A stretch of 39,827 nucleotides of DNA from Cupriavidus lacunae (GTDB lineage Bacteria > Pseudomonadota > Gammaproteobacteria > Burkholderiales > Burkholderiaceae). Below the pieces are notes generated by a model that had not been told where the DNA came from, searched no databases, and was given only the letters and a program-made list of their open reading frames with translations. The DNA lies in assembly GCF_003353055.1 (NCBI RefSeq), contig NZ_QKWJ01000068.1, positions 1-39,827 on the forward strand, written 5' to 3'. The translations under genes were made by a program, and so were the position numbers. Positions 1 to 8,684 of this stretch are shown in pieces (the first letter of the stretch is position 1; the number at the start of each line of letters is the position of its first letter).

Positions 1-117
1 AAGGGCGAGAGGCTACGCGAGCGGATCGAGGAGCAACTCGCCGACGTCCAGAATAAGCCGCGTCTTGTCCGTTCATTCTTCGACGCTCCATCTGTCGCCT
101 ATATTTCCGACTGCTGA
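1..117 (+). CDS. C-terminal end of an unidentified protein (partial)
   Basis: An open frame enters from the left edge and stops with TGA at 115-117, giving the last 38 residues of a protein. The visible piece starts with a charged, helix-like stretch rich in Arg, Glu and Lys and ends in SDC. I recognise no family in so short a tail, and the start lies outside the window. The only support is the open frame, so it could be a chance reading. Confidence 0.35.
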   Translation, partial: KGERLRERIEEQLADVQNKPRLVRSFFDAPSVAYISDC

Positions 118-302
118 GTAAGACCGTGTTGCAGGCTGCACGAATAGGAAAGCGCTCAATCTCGACTTTCAACAATCTTTTACTTCTCGCCTCAGCGGGC
201 CGCTCCTACCATGGGCTTCGCTGCGGGCCGAGCGGGCCTGCGGCGCCCAAGCTCTGTCCATCCATCGGCGCATTCCGGTGCGCCCGCGCAGGAGCCACTC
301 TC

Positions 303-983
303 GTGAAGATCGCCGCGTTGCAGGCGGACCCGACCCTCGCCGTCAGCATCGAACAGACCCTGCGCCTGAACGGCCACCAGTGCACGCGCTACCTCAGCGG
401 GCGCACCATGATCGGCGCGCTGCGCGGCAGGTCGTTCGATCTGCTGATGCTGGATTGCGACACGCCGGGGATCCCGGCACTGGAAGTGCTGGCGTGGGTG
501 CGCCGCACGCTGGGCAACGAGATGCCGGTGATGCTCACCGGCACGTCGAACGAAGACGGCTTTGTCGCGGCCTGCTTCGCGCAGGGCGCCGACAGCTACG
601 TGCCCAAGCCGCTGCGCACGGCGGAGCTTGCCGCGCGCGTGCTGGCGCTGCTGCGCCGCGCCCGGCCAGCCGGCACGGACTGCGACCTGGAGCACGGCCC
701 GTTCCGCTTTGCCACCGCCGAGCGGCGGGTGTGGGTCCAGGGCAAGCCGGTGCTGCTGGCCCCCAAGGAATTCGACCTGGCGGTGCTGCTGTTCCGCAAC
801 CTGGGTTCGCTGGTGCTGCGCCAGGCCATGGTCGACCAGGTCTGGCGCTATCACATGGACCCGGCCTCGCGCACGGTGGACAGCCATCTGTCGCGCGTGC
901 GCACCAAGCTGGCGCTGTGGCCGCACAACGGGGTGCGGCTGTCGGCGGTATATGGGCTGGGCAGCCGCCTGGATGCGGCATAG
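303..983 (+). CDS. OmpR/PhoB-type response regulator (orphan)
   Basis: A 226-residue two-domain response regulator. The N-terminal receiver domain (about 1-115) carries the probable phospho-acceptor Asp51 in LLMLDCDTPG, a Thr near 79-81, and the conserved Lys102 in YVPKPL. The C-terminal winged-helix DNA-binding domain (about 125-226) contains the Trans_reg_C signatures PKEFDLAVLLFRN and TVDSHLSRVRTKL. The frame is open back to 126, but I chose GTG at 303 because AGGAG lies just upstream and the receiver fold starts there (KIAALQADP). The usual acidic pair near the N-terminus is weak, since only one Asp is obvious. No histidine kinase gene is adjacent, so the partner must be encoded elsewhere. 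It probably acts as a cytoplasmic transcription factor of unknown targets. Confidence 0.88.
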   Translation: MKIAALQADPTLAVSIEQTLRLNGHQCTRYLSGRTMIGALRGRSFDLLMLDCDTPGIPALEVLAWVRRTLGNEMPVMLTGTSNEDGFVAACFAQGADSYVPKPLRTAELAARVLALLRRARPAGTDCDLEHGPFRFATAERRVWVQGKPVLLAPKEFDLAVLLFRNLGSLVLRQAMVDQVWRYHMDPASRTVDSHLSRVRTKLALWPHNGVRLSAVYGLGSRLDAA

Positions 984-1009
984 CGCTGCCGCCGGTTTCG
1001 TCGCCGGCG

Positions 1010-1996
1010 TCAGTCGACCTTGATGCCGGCTTCCTTGACGATGCGGGCGTTCTCCGCGGACTCTTCGCGGATGGCCTTGACAAACTGCGCCGGCGTGCCG
1101 CCGGTCGGCACCTCGCCGCCCTTGAGCAGGCGCTCATGGACTTCCGGCTCGGCCAGCGCCTTGTTCAGCTCGGCGTTCAACCGGTTGATGATGGCCGCAG
1201 GCGTCTTGCCCGGCGCGAAGATGCCAAACGTCGAGGTCAGGTTGGCCTTGGGGTAGCCCAGCTCGGCCAGCGTCGGCACCGAGGGCATGTTCTCCAGGCG
1301 CCTGGGCGCGCCCACCGCCAGCGCGCGCAGGCGGCCGGACTGCATATGCTGGGTCAGCACCGGGCTCGCGTTGGTGCTCATTACCTCGAACTGGCCGCCG
1401 AGCGCGTCGTTCATCTGCTGGCCCGCGCCCTTGTACGGGATCAGCGTGATATCGGCCTTCGACTTCTGCTTGATCTGTTCCAGCACCACATGGCCGACGG
1501 TGCCCAGGCCCGAGGTGGCCCAGCGCACCGAACCCGGTTTGGCGCTGGCCTGGCCGATCACATCGGCAAAGCCCTTGCCGGTGAAGCCAGAAGTGGCAAC
1601 CACCAGCACCGGGGAATACATCACGCTCATCACCGGCGCCACGTCCTTCTGCGGATCGTAGTTGACGCGGCCCACATACGGATTGAGCGTCAGCGGGCTG
1701 GTAGCGGCAAAACCCAGCGTATAGCCGTCCGGCGCGGCCTTGGCGACGGCATCGATGCCGATGCTGCCGCCTGCGCCAGCCTTGTTCTCGACCACCACCG
1801 AGGTACCCATCTGCGCCGTCAGGCGCTCGCCAAGCGCGCGCGCCACGGTGTCGCTGATGCCGCCGGTCGGGTAAGCGACGATCAGGCGGATCGGGCGGCT
1901 GGGATAGGCATCGGCAGCGGCGGCGGGCAGTGCGGCGGCGACGCCACTGGTGACGCAGACTGCGGCCAGCAGGGACGAGCGGAAGGGGAAGGCCAT
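1010..1996 (-). CDS. Bug-family (tripartite tricarboxylate transporter) substrate-binding protein
   Basis: A 328-residue periplasmic receptor of the Bug/TctC family, which captures organic acids or similar small molecules. Residues 1 to about 28 form a signal peptide (basic start, Ala/Val-rich core, AAAADA cleavage region). The mature protein begins with the family hallmark YPSRPIRLIVAYPTGG and then VVENKAGAGGSIG, VGHVVLEQIK and PYKGAGQQMNDALGG. Length is normal. No TctA/TctB membrane components are nearby. This is common for Bug proteins, which are expanded in Bordetella and Cupriavidus, where many act as stand-alone receptors. The ligand cannot be told from the sequence. It ends just before the response regulator stop on the opposite strand, so the two are convergent. 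Confidence 0.92.
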   Translation of the reverse strand: MAFPFRSSLLAAVCVTSGVAAALPAAAADAYPSRPIRLIVAYPTGGISDTVARALGERLTAQMGTSVVVENKAGAGGSIGIDAVAKAAPDGYTLGFAATSPLTLNPYVGRVNYDPQKDVAPVMSVMYSPVLVVATSGFTGKGFADVIGQASAKPGSVRWATSGLGTVGHVVLEQIKQKSKADITLIPYKGAGQQMNDALGGQFEVMSTNASPVLTQHMQSGRLRALAVGAPRRLENMPSVPTLAELGYPKANLTSTFGIFAPGKTPAAIINRLNAELNKALAEPEVHERLLKGGEVPTGGTPAQFVKAIREESAENARIVKEAGIKVD

Positions 1997-2098
1997 GATG
2001 GAAAAGCGGGAGAGATTCGACAGGAGGGCGCCCGGCGCGGCACCAAGATGCCGGACCGGCGCGGAGCAGCCGCTATGTTAGCCGATCGGGGTGCGCGC

Positions 2099-2407
2099 TC
2101 AGCGCTCCAGCGGCCGTTCCGGCACCCACGAGACAAAGAGCTCGTTGGCACGGTCATAGAGCCGCCATGCCGTGCCGCAGTCGCGGCAGGAAAAGGAAAG
2201 CATGCTGTACGGCACGCCGGCGGCACTCTGCCTGACCACCGGTGCCGTGCCGCGCAGCGCCAGGCAGGCCGGCGGTTCGCGGCGGCGCGGGTCGTCGGCC
2301 AGCGCCAGGCAGCGCTCGCAGGGCGGCATGGCCGGTGTGGCGGAAGGGGCTGGGGCGGGTGGCATCGTCGGCTGTAGCGGGGGCACGTCAGACTTCATGC
2401 CCGCCAT
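2099..2407 (-). CDS. Small zinc-ribbon-like hypothetical protein
   Basis: A 102-residue protein with a proline-rich start and two Cys-x2-Cys knuckles, CERC near residues 31-34 and CRDCG in the second half, which suggests a small zinc ribbon binding one metal ion. The tail contains WRLYDRANELFVSWVPERPLER. I do not recognise a named family. It lies between the DMT transporter and the Bug receptor, all on the minus strand, with gaps of 46 and 102 bp, so joint transcription is possible. A second start at 2398 (MKSD) is equally plausible because neither has a clear ribosome-binding site. The paired cysteines make it more believable than the overlapping frames on the other strand. Confidence 0.55.
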   Translation of the reverse strand: MAGMKSDVPPLQPTMPPAPAPSATPAMPPCERCLALADDPRRREPPACLALRGTAPVVRQSAAGVPYSMLSFSCRDCGTAWRLYDRANELFVSWVPERPLER

Positions 2408-2453
2408 GATGCCGCAAAACTCCGCGGCGCAGCAGCAGCCTTCGTGGATGAAA

Positions 2454-3362
2454 TCAGGCAGGCTGCGTGCGCGTCACCGCGGGCGGCGCCGCCGCGCGCT
2501 GGCCCAGCCACACGCTGCCCAGCACCAGCAGCGCGCCGGCGGCCTGCATCGCCGTCAGTGCCTGATCCAGCACCAGGAAGCCGAGCACCGTGGCGCTGAC
2601 CGGGCTCAGCAGCCCCAGCGCCGCCACCGCCGACGACGGCATGCGCCCCACCCCGCGGAACCACAGCGCATAGCTGAAGCCGGCGCCGATAATGCTCAGC
2701 CAGGCATAGCCAAGCCAGTTGGCCGGCGTGAAATGCCCCGGCAGCGGTTCCAGCGCCAGGGCGAACGACAGCAGGAACAGCCCGCCCGCGCACAATTGCC
2801 ATGCGGTCAGCACCAGCGGCGAGACTGGCGGGCGCCAGTGCCGCGTCAGCACCGTGCCCGCCGCCATCGATACCGCCCCGGCGGCGGCGGCCGCCACGCC
2901 GACGGCGTCGAGCCGCGCGGCCGGACCCAGCACCAGCAGCGCCACCCCCAGCAGCCCGCCCACGCCGGCCAGCCAGGCAGCCGGCCGCGGTCGTGCCCCC
3001 AGCCAGGCCCATGCCAGCACCACCACGATCAGCGGCTGGATCGCGCCGACCGTGGCCGCCACACCGCCCGGCAGCCGGTACGCGGCGATAAACAGCATGG
3101 CCTGGAAGAAGCCGATATTGAGCACGCCCAGCACCGCCGCACGCCACCACCAGCTGCCGCGCGGCAGTTGCCGGCCGAAGGCGAGCAGCGCCAGCCCGGC
3201 CGGCAGCGCCCGGATCACGCCCGACAAGAGCGGCTGCCCCGGCGGCAGCCACTGGCTGGTGACCAGGTAGGTGCTGCCCCAGATGGCCGGGGCAAGTCCC
3301 GTCAGCAGGATGTCCCTCAGTGTCACGCCGGCAGGCGCTGGTGCAGAGGTATTCGTCTTCAT
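2454..3362 (-). CDS. EamA/DMT-superfamily transporter
   Basis: A 302-residue inner-membrane protein with about ten predicted transmembrane helices arranged as two EamA repeats. The first repeat carries APAIWGSTYLVTSQWLPP near residues 24-42, a typical start for this family. The second begins around residue 150 and includes SIIGAGFSYALWFRGVGRMP and LLSPVSATVLGFLVL. Members export amino acids, amines or other metabolites; the substrate here is unknown. The gene is divergent from a MarR regulator, and the shared upstream region carries two copies of a dyad operator (3371-3384 and 3410-3424), so control by that regulator is likely. A C-terminal polar tail of about 15 residues follows the last helix. 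Confidence 0.9.
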   Translation of the reverse strand: MKTNTSAPAPAGVTLRDILLTGLAPAIWGSTYLVTSQWLPPGQPLLSGVIRALPAGLALLAFGRQLPRGSWWWRAAVLGVLNIGFFQAMLFIAAYRLPGGVAATVGAIQPLIVVVLAWAWLGARPRPAAWLAGVGGLLGVALLVLGPAARLDAVGVAAAAAGAVSMAAGTVLTRHWRPPVSPLVLTAWQLCAGGLFLLSFALALEPLPGHFTPANWLGYAWLSIIGAGFSYALWFRGVGRMPSSAVAALGLLSPVSATVLGFLVLDQALTAMQAAGALLVLGSVWLGQRAAAPPAVTRTQPA

Positions 3363-3370
3363 TTCAAGTT

Positions 3371-3424
3371 TCTTGATATCAAGATAAATCCACTTTACGA
3401 AGCGGATTGTTTGATGTCAAGATA
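3371..3424. promoter_or_regulatory. Double operator in the DMT/MarR divergent region
   Basis: A perfect 14-bp palindrome TCTTGATATCAAGA lies at 3371-3384. A second, slightly degenerate copy (TTGATGTCAAGATA at 3411-3424) repeats the 14-base word TTGATATCAAGATA (3373-3386) with one change. The copies are 38 bp apart. AT-rich dyads of this size between a regulator gene and its target are characteristic of MarR-family operators, so I infer binding by the adjacent MarR protein and control of both genes. Confidence 0.65.
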
Positions 3425-3466
3425 CTTCTGTGTTCCGCCATTCGCGTGTCCGCACGCCTGCCCCTG

Positions 3467-4018
3467 ATGACTGCCCGCCGCAAACCCGAAGACACGCCTG
3501 ACCATGTCGACGGCATTCTCGCGCAATGGGCGCGTGAGCGCCCGGACCTGGATGCCTCGCCGATGGGCGTGATCGGCCGGCTGGGACGGCTCAACCGCCA
3601 TACCGCCCGGGCCATTGAAGCCGCGCTTGGGGAAACCGGCCTGCAGCCGTGGGAGTTCGATGTGCTGGCGACGCTGCGGCGCACCGGGCCGCCCTATGTG
3701 CTGTCGCCGGGCGCGCTGATCGGCTCGCTGATGATCACCTCGGGCACCATGACCAACCGGCTCGACCACCTGGAGCGGGCCGGGCTGGTGCGGCGCCAGC
3801 CCAATCCGGAAGACCGGCGCGGGCTGCTGGTGGAGTTGACCGAGGCCGGACGCGAGCGCGTCGACCGCGCGCTGGAACTGCACGTGGCCAACGAACACCG
3901 CCTGCTGGCCGACCTGACCGCGACCGAGCGCGCGCAACTGGCCGCGCTGCTGCGCCGCTGGCTGCGCATGTTCGAGCCGCCACCGGGCGGTGGCGGCGAA
4001 GACACTGAAAAGGCCTGA
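3467..4018 (+). CDS. MarR-family transcriptional regulator
   Basis: A 183-residue winged-helix regulator. The DNA-binding region spans about residues 60-130: LQPWEFDVLATLRRTG, LMITSGTMTNRLDHLERAGLV (recognition helix), then the wing RRQPNPEDRRGLLVELTEAG, the family signature containing the D-x-R motif. N- and C-terminal helices form the dimer interface. The frame is open back to a TTG at 3407, but that region overlaps the second operator copy. ATG at 3467 is preferred, although its ribosome-binding site is weak. The gene is divergent from the DMT transporter, and it probably represses both in the absence of a small ligand. It ends 3 bp before the stop of the convergent fsr gene. Confidence 0.9.
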   Translation: MTARRKPEDTPDHVDGILAQWARERPDLDASPMGVIGRLGRLNRHTARAIEAALGETGLQPWEFDVLATLRRTGPPYVLSPGALIGSLMITSGTMTNRLDHLERAGLVRRQPNPEDRRGLLVELTEAGRERVDRALELHVANEHRLLADLTATERAQLAALLRRWLRMFEPPPGGGGEDTEKA

Positions 4019-4021
4019 GCG

Positions 4022-5257
4022 TCAGGCCCGTTGCGCGCGCTCGCGCAGGTCCGGCAGGAACACCGTCAGCAGGCCCAGCAGCGGCAGGTAGGCGCAGTAC
4101 TCGTACACCGCGCGGATGCCGTGCGTATCCGCCATGCCACCCAGCACCGCGGCGCCGATGCCGCCCATGCCGAAGGCAAAGCCGAAGAACAGGCCCGACA
4201 CCATGCCCACCTTGCCGGGGATCAGCTCCTGCGCGAACACCAGGATCGCCGAGAACGCCGAGGCCAGGATAAAGCCGATGATGAAGGTCAGCACCGTGGT
4301 CCAGAACAGGCCCACGTGCGGCAACACCAGCGTGAACGGCGCCACGCCCAGGATCGAGGCCCAGATCACGCGCTTGCGGCCGATGCGGTCGCCGATCGGG
4401 CCGCCCAGGATGGTGCCCGCCGCGACCGCGGCCAGGAACATGAACAGGTGCAGTTGCGCGTCCTGGCGCGCCAGCCCGAAGCGCTCCATCAGGTAGAAGG
4501 TGTAGTACGAGGTCAGGCTGGCCATGTAGAAGTACTTGGAGAACACCAGCACCATCAGCACCACCATTGCCCGCACCACCACGCGCGTGGGCGCCGGGCT
4601 GGCGGCCGCGCCGGCGGCCTTGCGCTTGCGCGCGCCCTGCGCCAGCTGGCGCGAGTACCAGCCGCCGATGCGCCACAGCACCACGATGCCCACCAGTGCC
4701 GCCAGCGAGAACCACGCCAGGCTGGCCTGCTGGTGCACGATCAGCGCGGCCAGCAGCGGTCCCATGGCGCTGCCGCCATTGCCGCCCACCTGGAAGATCG
4801 ATTGCGCCAGCCCGTGCTGCCCGCCCGAGGCCATGCGCGCCACGCGCGACGACTCCGGGTGGAAGATCGACGAGCCCGTGCCGACCAGCGCCGCGGCCAC
4901 CAGCAGCACGCCGTAGCTGGGCGCCACCGACAGCAAGAGCAAACCCGCCAGCGTGAACGCCATGGCGATGGCCAGCGAATGTGGCTTGGGATGCCTGTCG
5001 GTGTACAGGCCCACCACCGGCTGCAGCAGCGACGCCGTGACCTGGTAGGTCATGGTCAGCAGGCCGATCTGGGTGAAGCTCAGGTTGAAGCCCCCCTTGA
5101 GCATCGGATAGATCGCCAGGATCAACGACTGGATCATGTCGTTGAGAAAGTGGGCGAAACTGATCGCCGACAGCACGCGGAAACCGGTGCGTTCGGCTTG
5201 CGGGGACGGTGAAGCGGAGGCTGCGCCGGTCGGCGCGGAGTCGATGGTTGTGCTCAT
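4022..5257 (-). CDS. fsr: Fosmidomycin-resistance-type MFS exporter (Fsr family)
   Basis: A 411-residue, 12-helix major facilitator protein. It matches the Fsr subgroup by its start RVLSAISFAHFLNDMIQS, the GLLTMTYQVTASLLQPVVG stretch, GTGSSIFHPESSRVARMASG, and GPIGDRIGRKRVIW in the middle loop (MFS motif A). In Escherichia coli, Fsr exports fosmidomycin; in other bacteria related proteins are general drug or metabolite efflux pumps, so the natural substrate here is unknown. The frame is open to 5494, but ATG at 5257 (MSTTIDSAP) is chosen because the upstream extension is low-complexity Arg/Pro/Gly and would overlap the divergent AraC gene. That AraC protein is the likely regulator. Confidence 0.88.
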   Translation of the reverse strand: MSTTIDSAPTGAASASPSPQAERTGFRVLSAISFAHFLNDMIQSLILAIYPMLKGGFNLSFTQIGLLTMTYQVTASLLQPVVGLYTDRHPKPHSLAIAMAFTLAGLLLLSVAPSYGVLLVAAALVGTGSSIFHPESSRVARMASGGQHGLAQSIFQVGGNGGSAMGPLLAALIVHQQASLAWFSLAALVGIVVLWRIGGWYSRQLAQGARKRKAAGAAASPAPTRVVVRAMVVLMVLVFSKYFYMASLTSYYTFYLMERFGLARQDAQLHLFMFLAAVAAGTILGGPIGDRIGRKRVIWASILGVAPFTLVLPHVGLFWTTVLTFIIGFILASAFSAILVFAQELIPGKVGMVSGLFFGFAFGMGGIGAAVLGGMADTHGIRAVYEYCAYLPLLGLLTVFLPDLRERAQRA

Positions 5258-5384
5258 TGGCGGCTCTCGACAAACGGAAAGCGGCCGGCGGGGGCGCCGG
5301 CCTGGAAGGATCTGAGCACCGATGCTAGCTGGCGCCCCGGCGCCTGTCCTGCGAGAATAGGTCCGCAACCTTGGAGAAAAGGAC

Positions 5385-6263
5385 ATGCCGCGCGCCACTC
5401 GCCCCCTTTCCGCATCCGGCTCGGGCCGCCGCCGGCCCGGCGCACGACATGCGCCCCCCGCCCCCACGCCAGAAACGCTGGCGCTGGGCGACACCTACGC
5501 CGATCCTCCGGCCTACGTCCGCTTCGACCGCAGCCCGCTGCCCGTCACCGCGATGGCCGCCGACTACCTGCCCGGCCACGTGACCAATCGGCACCAGCAT
5601 CCGCACGCGCAACTGATCCACGCGGTGCATGGCGTGATGGTGGTGGCTACCGCCGAAGGCCAGTGGATCGTGCCGCCCACGCGCGGCATGTGGATGCCGG
5701 GCGGCACCACGCACTGGATCCGCATGGTTGGCCGGGTGCAGATGCGCACCGCCTATATCCGCCCCGATGCCGCCCCCGACCTGCCGCAGCGCTGCACCGT
5801 GCTGGGCATCTCTGCGCTGCTGCGCGAGCTGATCCTGGCTGCAGTGGACATCCCCCTGCCCTACGCCCCCGACACCCGCGACGCGCGGCTGATGCGGCTG
5901 TTGCTCGATGAGGTGATGCTGGTGCCGTCGCTGCCGCTGCACCTCCCGCGCCCGGCCGACGACAGCCTGCGGCAGATCTGCGATGCCATCACCGGCGCGC
6001 CCGATACGGCGCTGACGCTGGCGGACTGGGGGGAACGTCTCGGCGTGGACCCCAAGACCATCCAGCGCCGCTTTGCGCGCGAAACCGGGATGACCTTCGG
6101 GCAATGGCGCCAGCAGGCGCGCCTGCTGGCGGCGCTGGAAAAGCTGGCCGCCGGCAGCAAGGTGGTGGATGTGGCGCTGGACCTGGGCTACGACAGCCCG
6201 AGCGCGTTCGCGACCATGTTCAGGCGGCAGTTCGGCGTGCCGCCGAGCGCGTTCTTCCGCTAG
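5385..6263 (+). CDS. AraC-family regulator with N-terminal cupin
   Basis: A 292-residue regulator. The N-terminal cupin-like sensor contains HVTNRHQHPHAQLIHAVHG (His-rich, about residues 66-84) and the PTRGMWMPGGTTHW motif near 103-118. The C-terminal pair of helix-turn-helix motifs includes TLADWGERLGVDPKTIQRRF and VVDVALDLGYDSPSAFATMF, followed by RRQFGVPPSAFFR, the standard AraC ending. GGAGAAAAGG just upstream supports ATG at 5385. This domain order matches the group that controls adjacent MFS exporters (for example NimR in E. coli). The divergent fsr gene, 127 bp away, is therefore the likely target. It converges on the M20 hydrolase gene with a 19-bp gap. Confidence 0.92.
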   Translation: MPRATRPLSASGSGRRRPGARHAPPAPTPETLALGDTYADPPAYVRFDRSPLPVTAMAADYLPGHVTNRHQHPHAQLIHAVHGVMVVATAEGQWIVPPTRGMWMPGGTTHWIRMVGRVQMRTAYIRPDAAPDLPQRCTVLGISALLRELILAAVDIPLPYAPDTRDARLMRLLLDEVMLVPSLPLHLPRPADDSLRQICDAITGAPDTALTLADWGERLGVDPKTIQRRFARETGMTFGQWRQQARLLAALEKLAAGSKVVDVALDLGYDSPSAFATMFRRQFGVPPSAFFR

Positions 6264-6282
6264 ACGGCCTGGGCACAGAGGC

Positions 6283-7530
6283 TCAGGCGCCCAGGTAGCG
6301 CTCGACCAGCCGCGTCCAGTAGGCCGCGCCCACGGTCAGGTTCTCGTCGTTGAAGTCGTAGCCGGCGTTATGCAGCAGCGGCTGGTTGGCGCCGTTGCCC
6401 AGCCGCACGAAGCAGCCCGGGCGCTGCTGCAGGAAGTAGGCGAAGTCCTCGCTGCCGGCGATGCGCGCGGCCTGGTCCACCACCTTGCCGGCGCCGACCA
6501 GTTCCTCGGCCACCTGGCGCGCGAACTCGGTCTCGCGCTCGCTGTTGACCAGCACCGGATAGCCGCGCACGTAGTCGATCTCGGCCACCGCGCCATAGCC
6601 TTCGGCGTGCGACGTGGCAAGCTGGCGGATACGGTGCTCCAGCAAGGCGCGCACCTCGGGGCTGAACGAGCGCACGCTGATCTCCATGCGCGCGTTGTCC
6701 GGGATCACATTGGGGGCATGGCCGGCGTGCAGCGTGCCGATCGTCACCACCGCGGTCTCGTTCGGGTCGATATAGCGCGACACCACCGACTGCAGCGCCA
6801 TCACCAGGCTGCCGGCCACCAGGATGGGGTCTACCGACTGGTGCGGGCGCGCGGCGTGGCCGCCCTTGCCGCGGATGGTGATGGTGACCGTGTCGCACGC
6901 TGCCATGAACGGGCCCGAGCGGAACAGGAAATGGCCCTGCTCCACGCCCGGATGGTTGTGCAGCCCGAAGATCGCATCGCACGGAAAGCGCTCGAACAGC
7001 CCGTCGGCCAGCATGCGCTCGGCGCCGCCGCCGGCGCCGATTTCCTCGGCCGGCTGGAAGATCAGGTGCACGGTGCCGTTGAAGTTGCGCGTGCGCGCCA
7101 ACTGTTTTGCCGCGCCGAGCAGGATCGCGGTATGGCCGTCGTGGCCGCAGGCGTGCATGCGGCCGGCATTGACGCTGGCGTAAGGCAGTTCGGTGCGTTC
7201 GAGGATCGGCAAGGCGTCCATGTCGGCGCGGATGCCCACGCTGTGGCCGCTGTCCCCGCAGCGCAAGGTCCCCACGACCCCTGTGCCACCCACGCCGCGC
7301 GTGACCGTATAGCCCCACGCTTCCAGCAGGCTCGCGACCAGGCCCGAGGTACGGACCTCGTCGAAGGCTAGTTCGGGATGCTGGTGGATATTGCGCCGGA
7401 TGGCTTCGAGTTCAGCGCGGCTGTCCAGCGTGTCAGCCAGCGCGCAATACCGGTGCCTGAGTGGCGACGCGGGGGACGCCGTGAGGGCGGTGCCGAGATA
7501 AGACTCGATTTCGGGGGCGTGCTCAGACAT
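6283..7530 (-). CDS. M20-family amidohydrolase (hippurate hydrolase/aminoacylase type)
   Basis: A 415-residue cytoplasmic metallopeptidase-like enzyme that hydrolyses N-acyl amino acids or related amides. Metal-ligand motifs are all present: HACGHDGH at 126-133, AEEIGAGG with Glu162/Glu163, and His191 in FGLHNHPG. The dimerisation domain follows (GKGGHAARPHQSVDPI), then the C-terminal catalytic part with SEDFAYFLQQRPG, which supplies another conserved ligand region. The N-terminal DSRAELEAIRRNIHQHPELAFDE is typical of the family. It lies downstream of the FAH-type gene on the same strand, but a 269-bp gap argues for its own promoter. The exact substrate is unknown; the neighbourhood suggests catabolism of an amide or ester. 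Confidence 0.93.
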   Translation of the reverse strand: MSEHAPEIESYLGTALTASPASPLRHRYCALADTLDSRAELEAIRRNIHQHPELAFDEVRTSGLVASLLEAWGYTVTRGVGGTGVVGTLRCGDSGHSVGIRADMDALPILERTELPYASVNAGRMHACGHDGHTAILLGAAKQLARTRNFNGTVHLIFQPAEEIGAGGGAERMLADGLFERFPCDAIFGLHNHPGVEQGHFLFRSGPFMAACDTVTITIRGKGGHAARPHQSVDPILVAGSLVMALQSVVSRYIDPNETAVVTIGTLHAGHAPNVIPDNARMEISVRSFSPEVRALLEHRIRQLATSHAEGYGAVAEIDYVRGYPVLVNSERETEFARQVAEELVGAGKVVDQAARIAGSEDFAYFLQQRPGCFVRLGNGANQPLLHNAGYDFNDENLTVGAAYWTRLVERYLGA

Positions 7531-7799
7531 GATGTTTTGCTCTCTGGCGAAACCTGTATAACCAGTATTTCACGCAGAAAACGCGAGCGAAACGCCAAGC
7601 GTGCGATTTCCTGTAAAACCATGTAATCCGGGCCGTTTCAGCGCCGGAACTGTTGCCCTAATCGTACGCTTTGTATGGAAACCCAACGCTTTGTGTGAAA
7701 GCGTATCGGTGGGGAACCATCCGAGGCGACGTTTCTTCCGCCTGCGCATGGACACCGGCCCGCGTCACGGCAAAGACAACGCGTGCCGGCGCCCTGCCC

Positions 7800-8648
7800 T
7801 CAGCGCTCGCCGTATGCCACCACCTGCTGCGTCTGCTCGCCCAGCCCGTCCACGCCCAGGCGCATGGTGTCGCCGGCCTTCAGGAAGCGCGGCGGCTTGA
7901 AGCCCATGCCCACGCCCGGCGGCGTGCCGGTCGCGATCAGGTCGCCTGGCAGCAGCGTCATGAAGCGGCTGACATAGCTGACCACGGTGGCCACGTCGAA
8001 GACCATGGTGGCGGTGCTGCCCTTCTGCACGCGCTCGCCATTGACCTCCAGCCACAGCCCCAGCGCCTGCGGGTCCGGCACTTCGTCGCGCGTCACCAGC
8101 CAGGGGCCGGCCGGGCAGAAGGTGTCGCAGCCCTTGCCCTTGTCCCAGGTGCCGCCGCGCTCGATCTGGAACTCGCGCTCCGACACGTCGTTGACCACGC
8201 AGTAGCCGGCCACGTGGTCCAGCGCCGCTTCGCGCGAGACATTGCGCGCGGTGGTGCCGATGACCACGCCCAGTTCCACTTCCCAGTCCGTCTTCTGCGA
8301 GCCGAACGGCAGCATCACCGCGTCGTTGGGACCGTTCAGCGAGCTGTTGGCCTTCAGGAACACGATCGGCTCGGCCGGCAGCGGCATGCCGGCCTCGGCG
8401 GCGTGATCGGCGTAGTTCAGGCCGATCGCGACGATCTTGCCGATACCCGTCCAGGGCACGCCAAAACGCGCGCCTTCCATGACAGGCAGCGTCGCCGGAT
8501 CGACCTGCGCCAGCCGCGCAAGCGCCGCAGGCGCTAGCTGCGCCGCGCCGAAATCACTCACCACGCCGGACAGGTCGCGCACGCGGCCTGCCGCATCGAT
8601 CATGCCCGGGCGCTCGTCGCCGGGGTTGCCTACTCGAACCAGTTTCAT
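7800..8648 (-). CDS. Fumarylacetoacetate-hydrolase-fold enzyme
   Basis: A 282-residue FAH-superfamily enzyme, a group that cleaves C-C bonds in, hydrates, or decarboxylates small oxo-acids with a divalent metal. The catalytic region begins at KIVAIGLNYADHAAEAG (about 71-87). It carries the metal-binding acids Glu123 and Glu125 in DWEVELGVVIG and Asp154 in VVNDVSERE, and ends with DLIATGTPPGVGMG. The short N-terminal domain (1-65) is the usual FAH cap-like segment. It follows the GntR gene on the same strand with a 36-bp gap and is probably co-transcribed with it. The family includes 2-oxohept-3-enedioate, fumarylpyruvate and ureidoglycolate enzymes, and the sequence does not tell which applies here. 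Confidence 0.9.
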   Translation of the reverse strand: MKLVRVGNPGDERPGMIDAAGRVRDLSGVVSDFGAAQLAPAALARLAQVDPATLPVMEGARFGVPWTGIGKIVAIGLNYADHAAEAGMPLPAEPIVFLKANSSLNGPNDAVMLPFGSQKTDWEVELGVVIGTTARNVSREAALDHVAGYCVVNDVSEREFQIERGGTWDKGKGCDTFCPAGPWLVTRDEVPDPQALGLWLEVNGERVQKGSTATMVFDVATVVSYVSRFMTLLPGDLIATGTPPGVGMGFKPPRFLKAGDTMRLGVDGLGEQTQQVVAYGER

Positions 8649-8684
8649 CGTCGTCGTTGTGTCGTTGCGTCTTCAGGGGAATGT

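Noticed and set aside
126..302. 59-residue N-terminal extension of the response regulator
   Set aside because: Not part of a receiver domain; GTG 303 has a ribosome-binding site at the right distance.
278..2377. Open plus-strand frame of 699 codons antisense to the Bug receptor gene
   Set aside because: Arg/Gly/Ala-rich with no domain, and it overlaps two well-supported genes; a by-product of high GC.
5258..5494. 79-residue N-terminal extension of the Fsr-type exporter
   Set aside because: Low-complexity sequence overlapping the divergent AraC gene; the fold starts shortly after ATG 5257.
6268..6295. CCTGGGC/GCCCAGG hairpin between the AraC and M20 genes
   Set aside because: Seven pairs around a 14-base loop, overlapping the M20 stop and without a T run; too weak to call a terminator.
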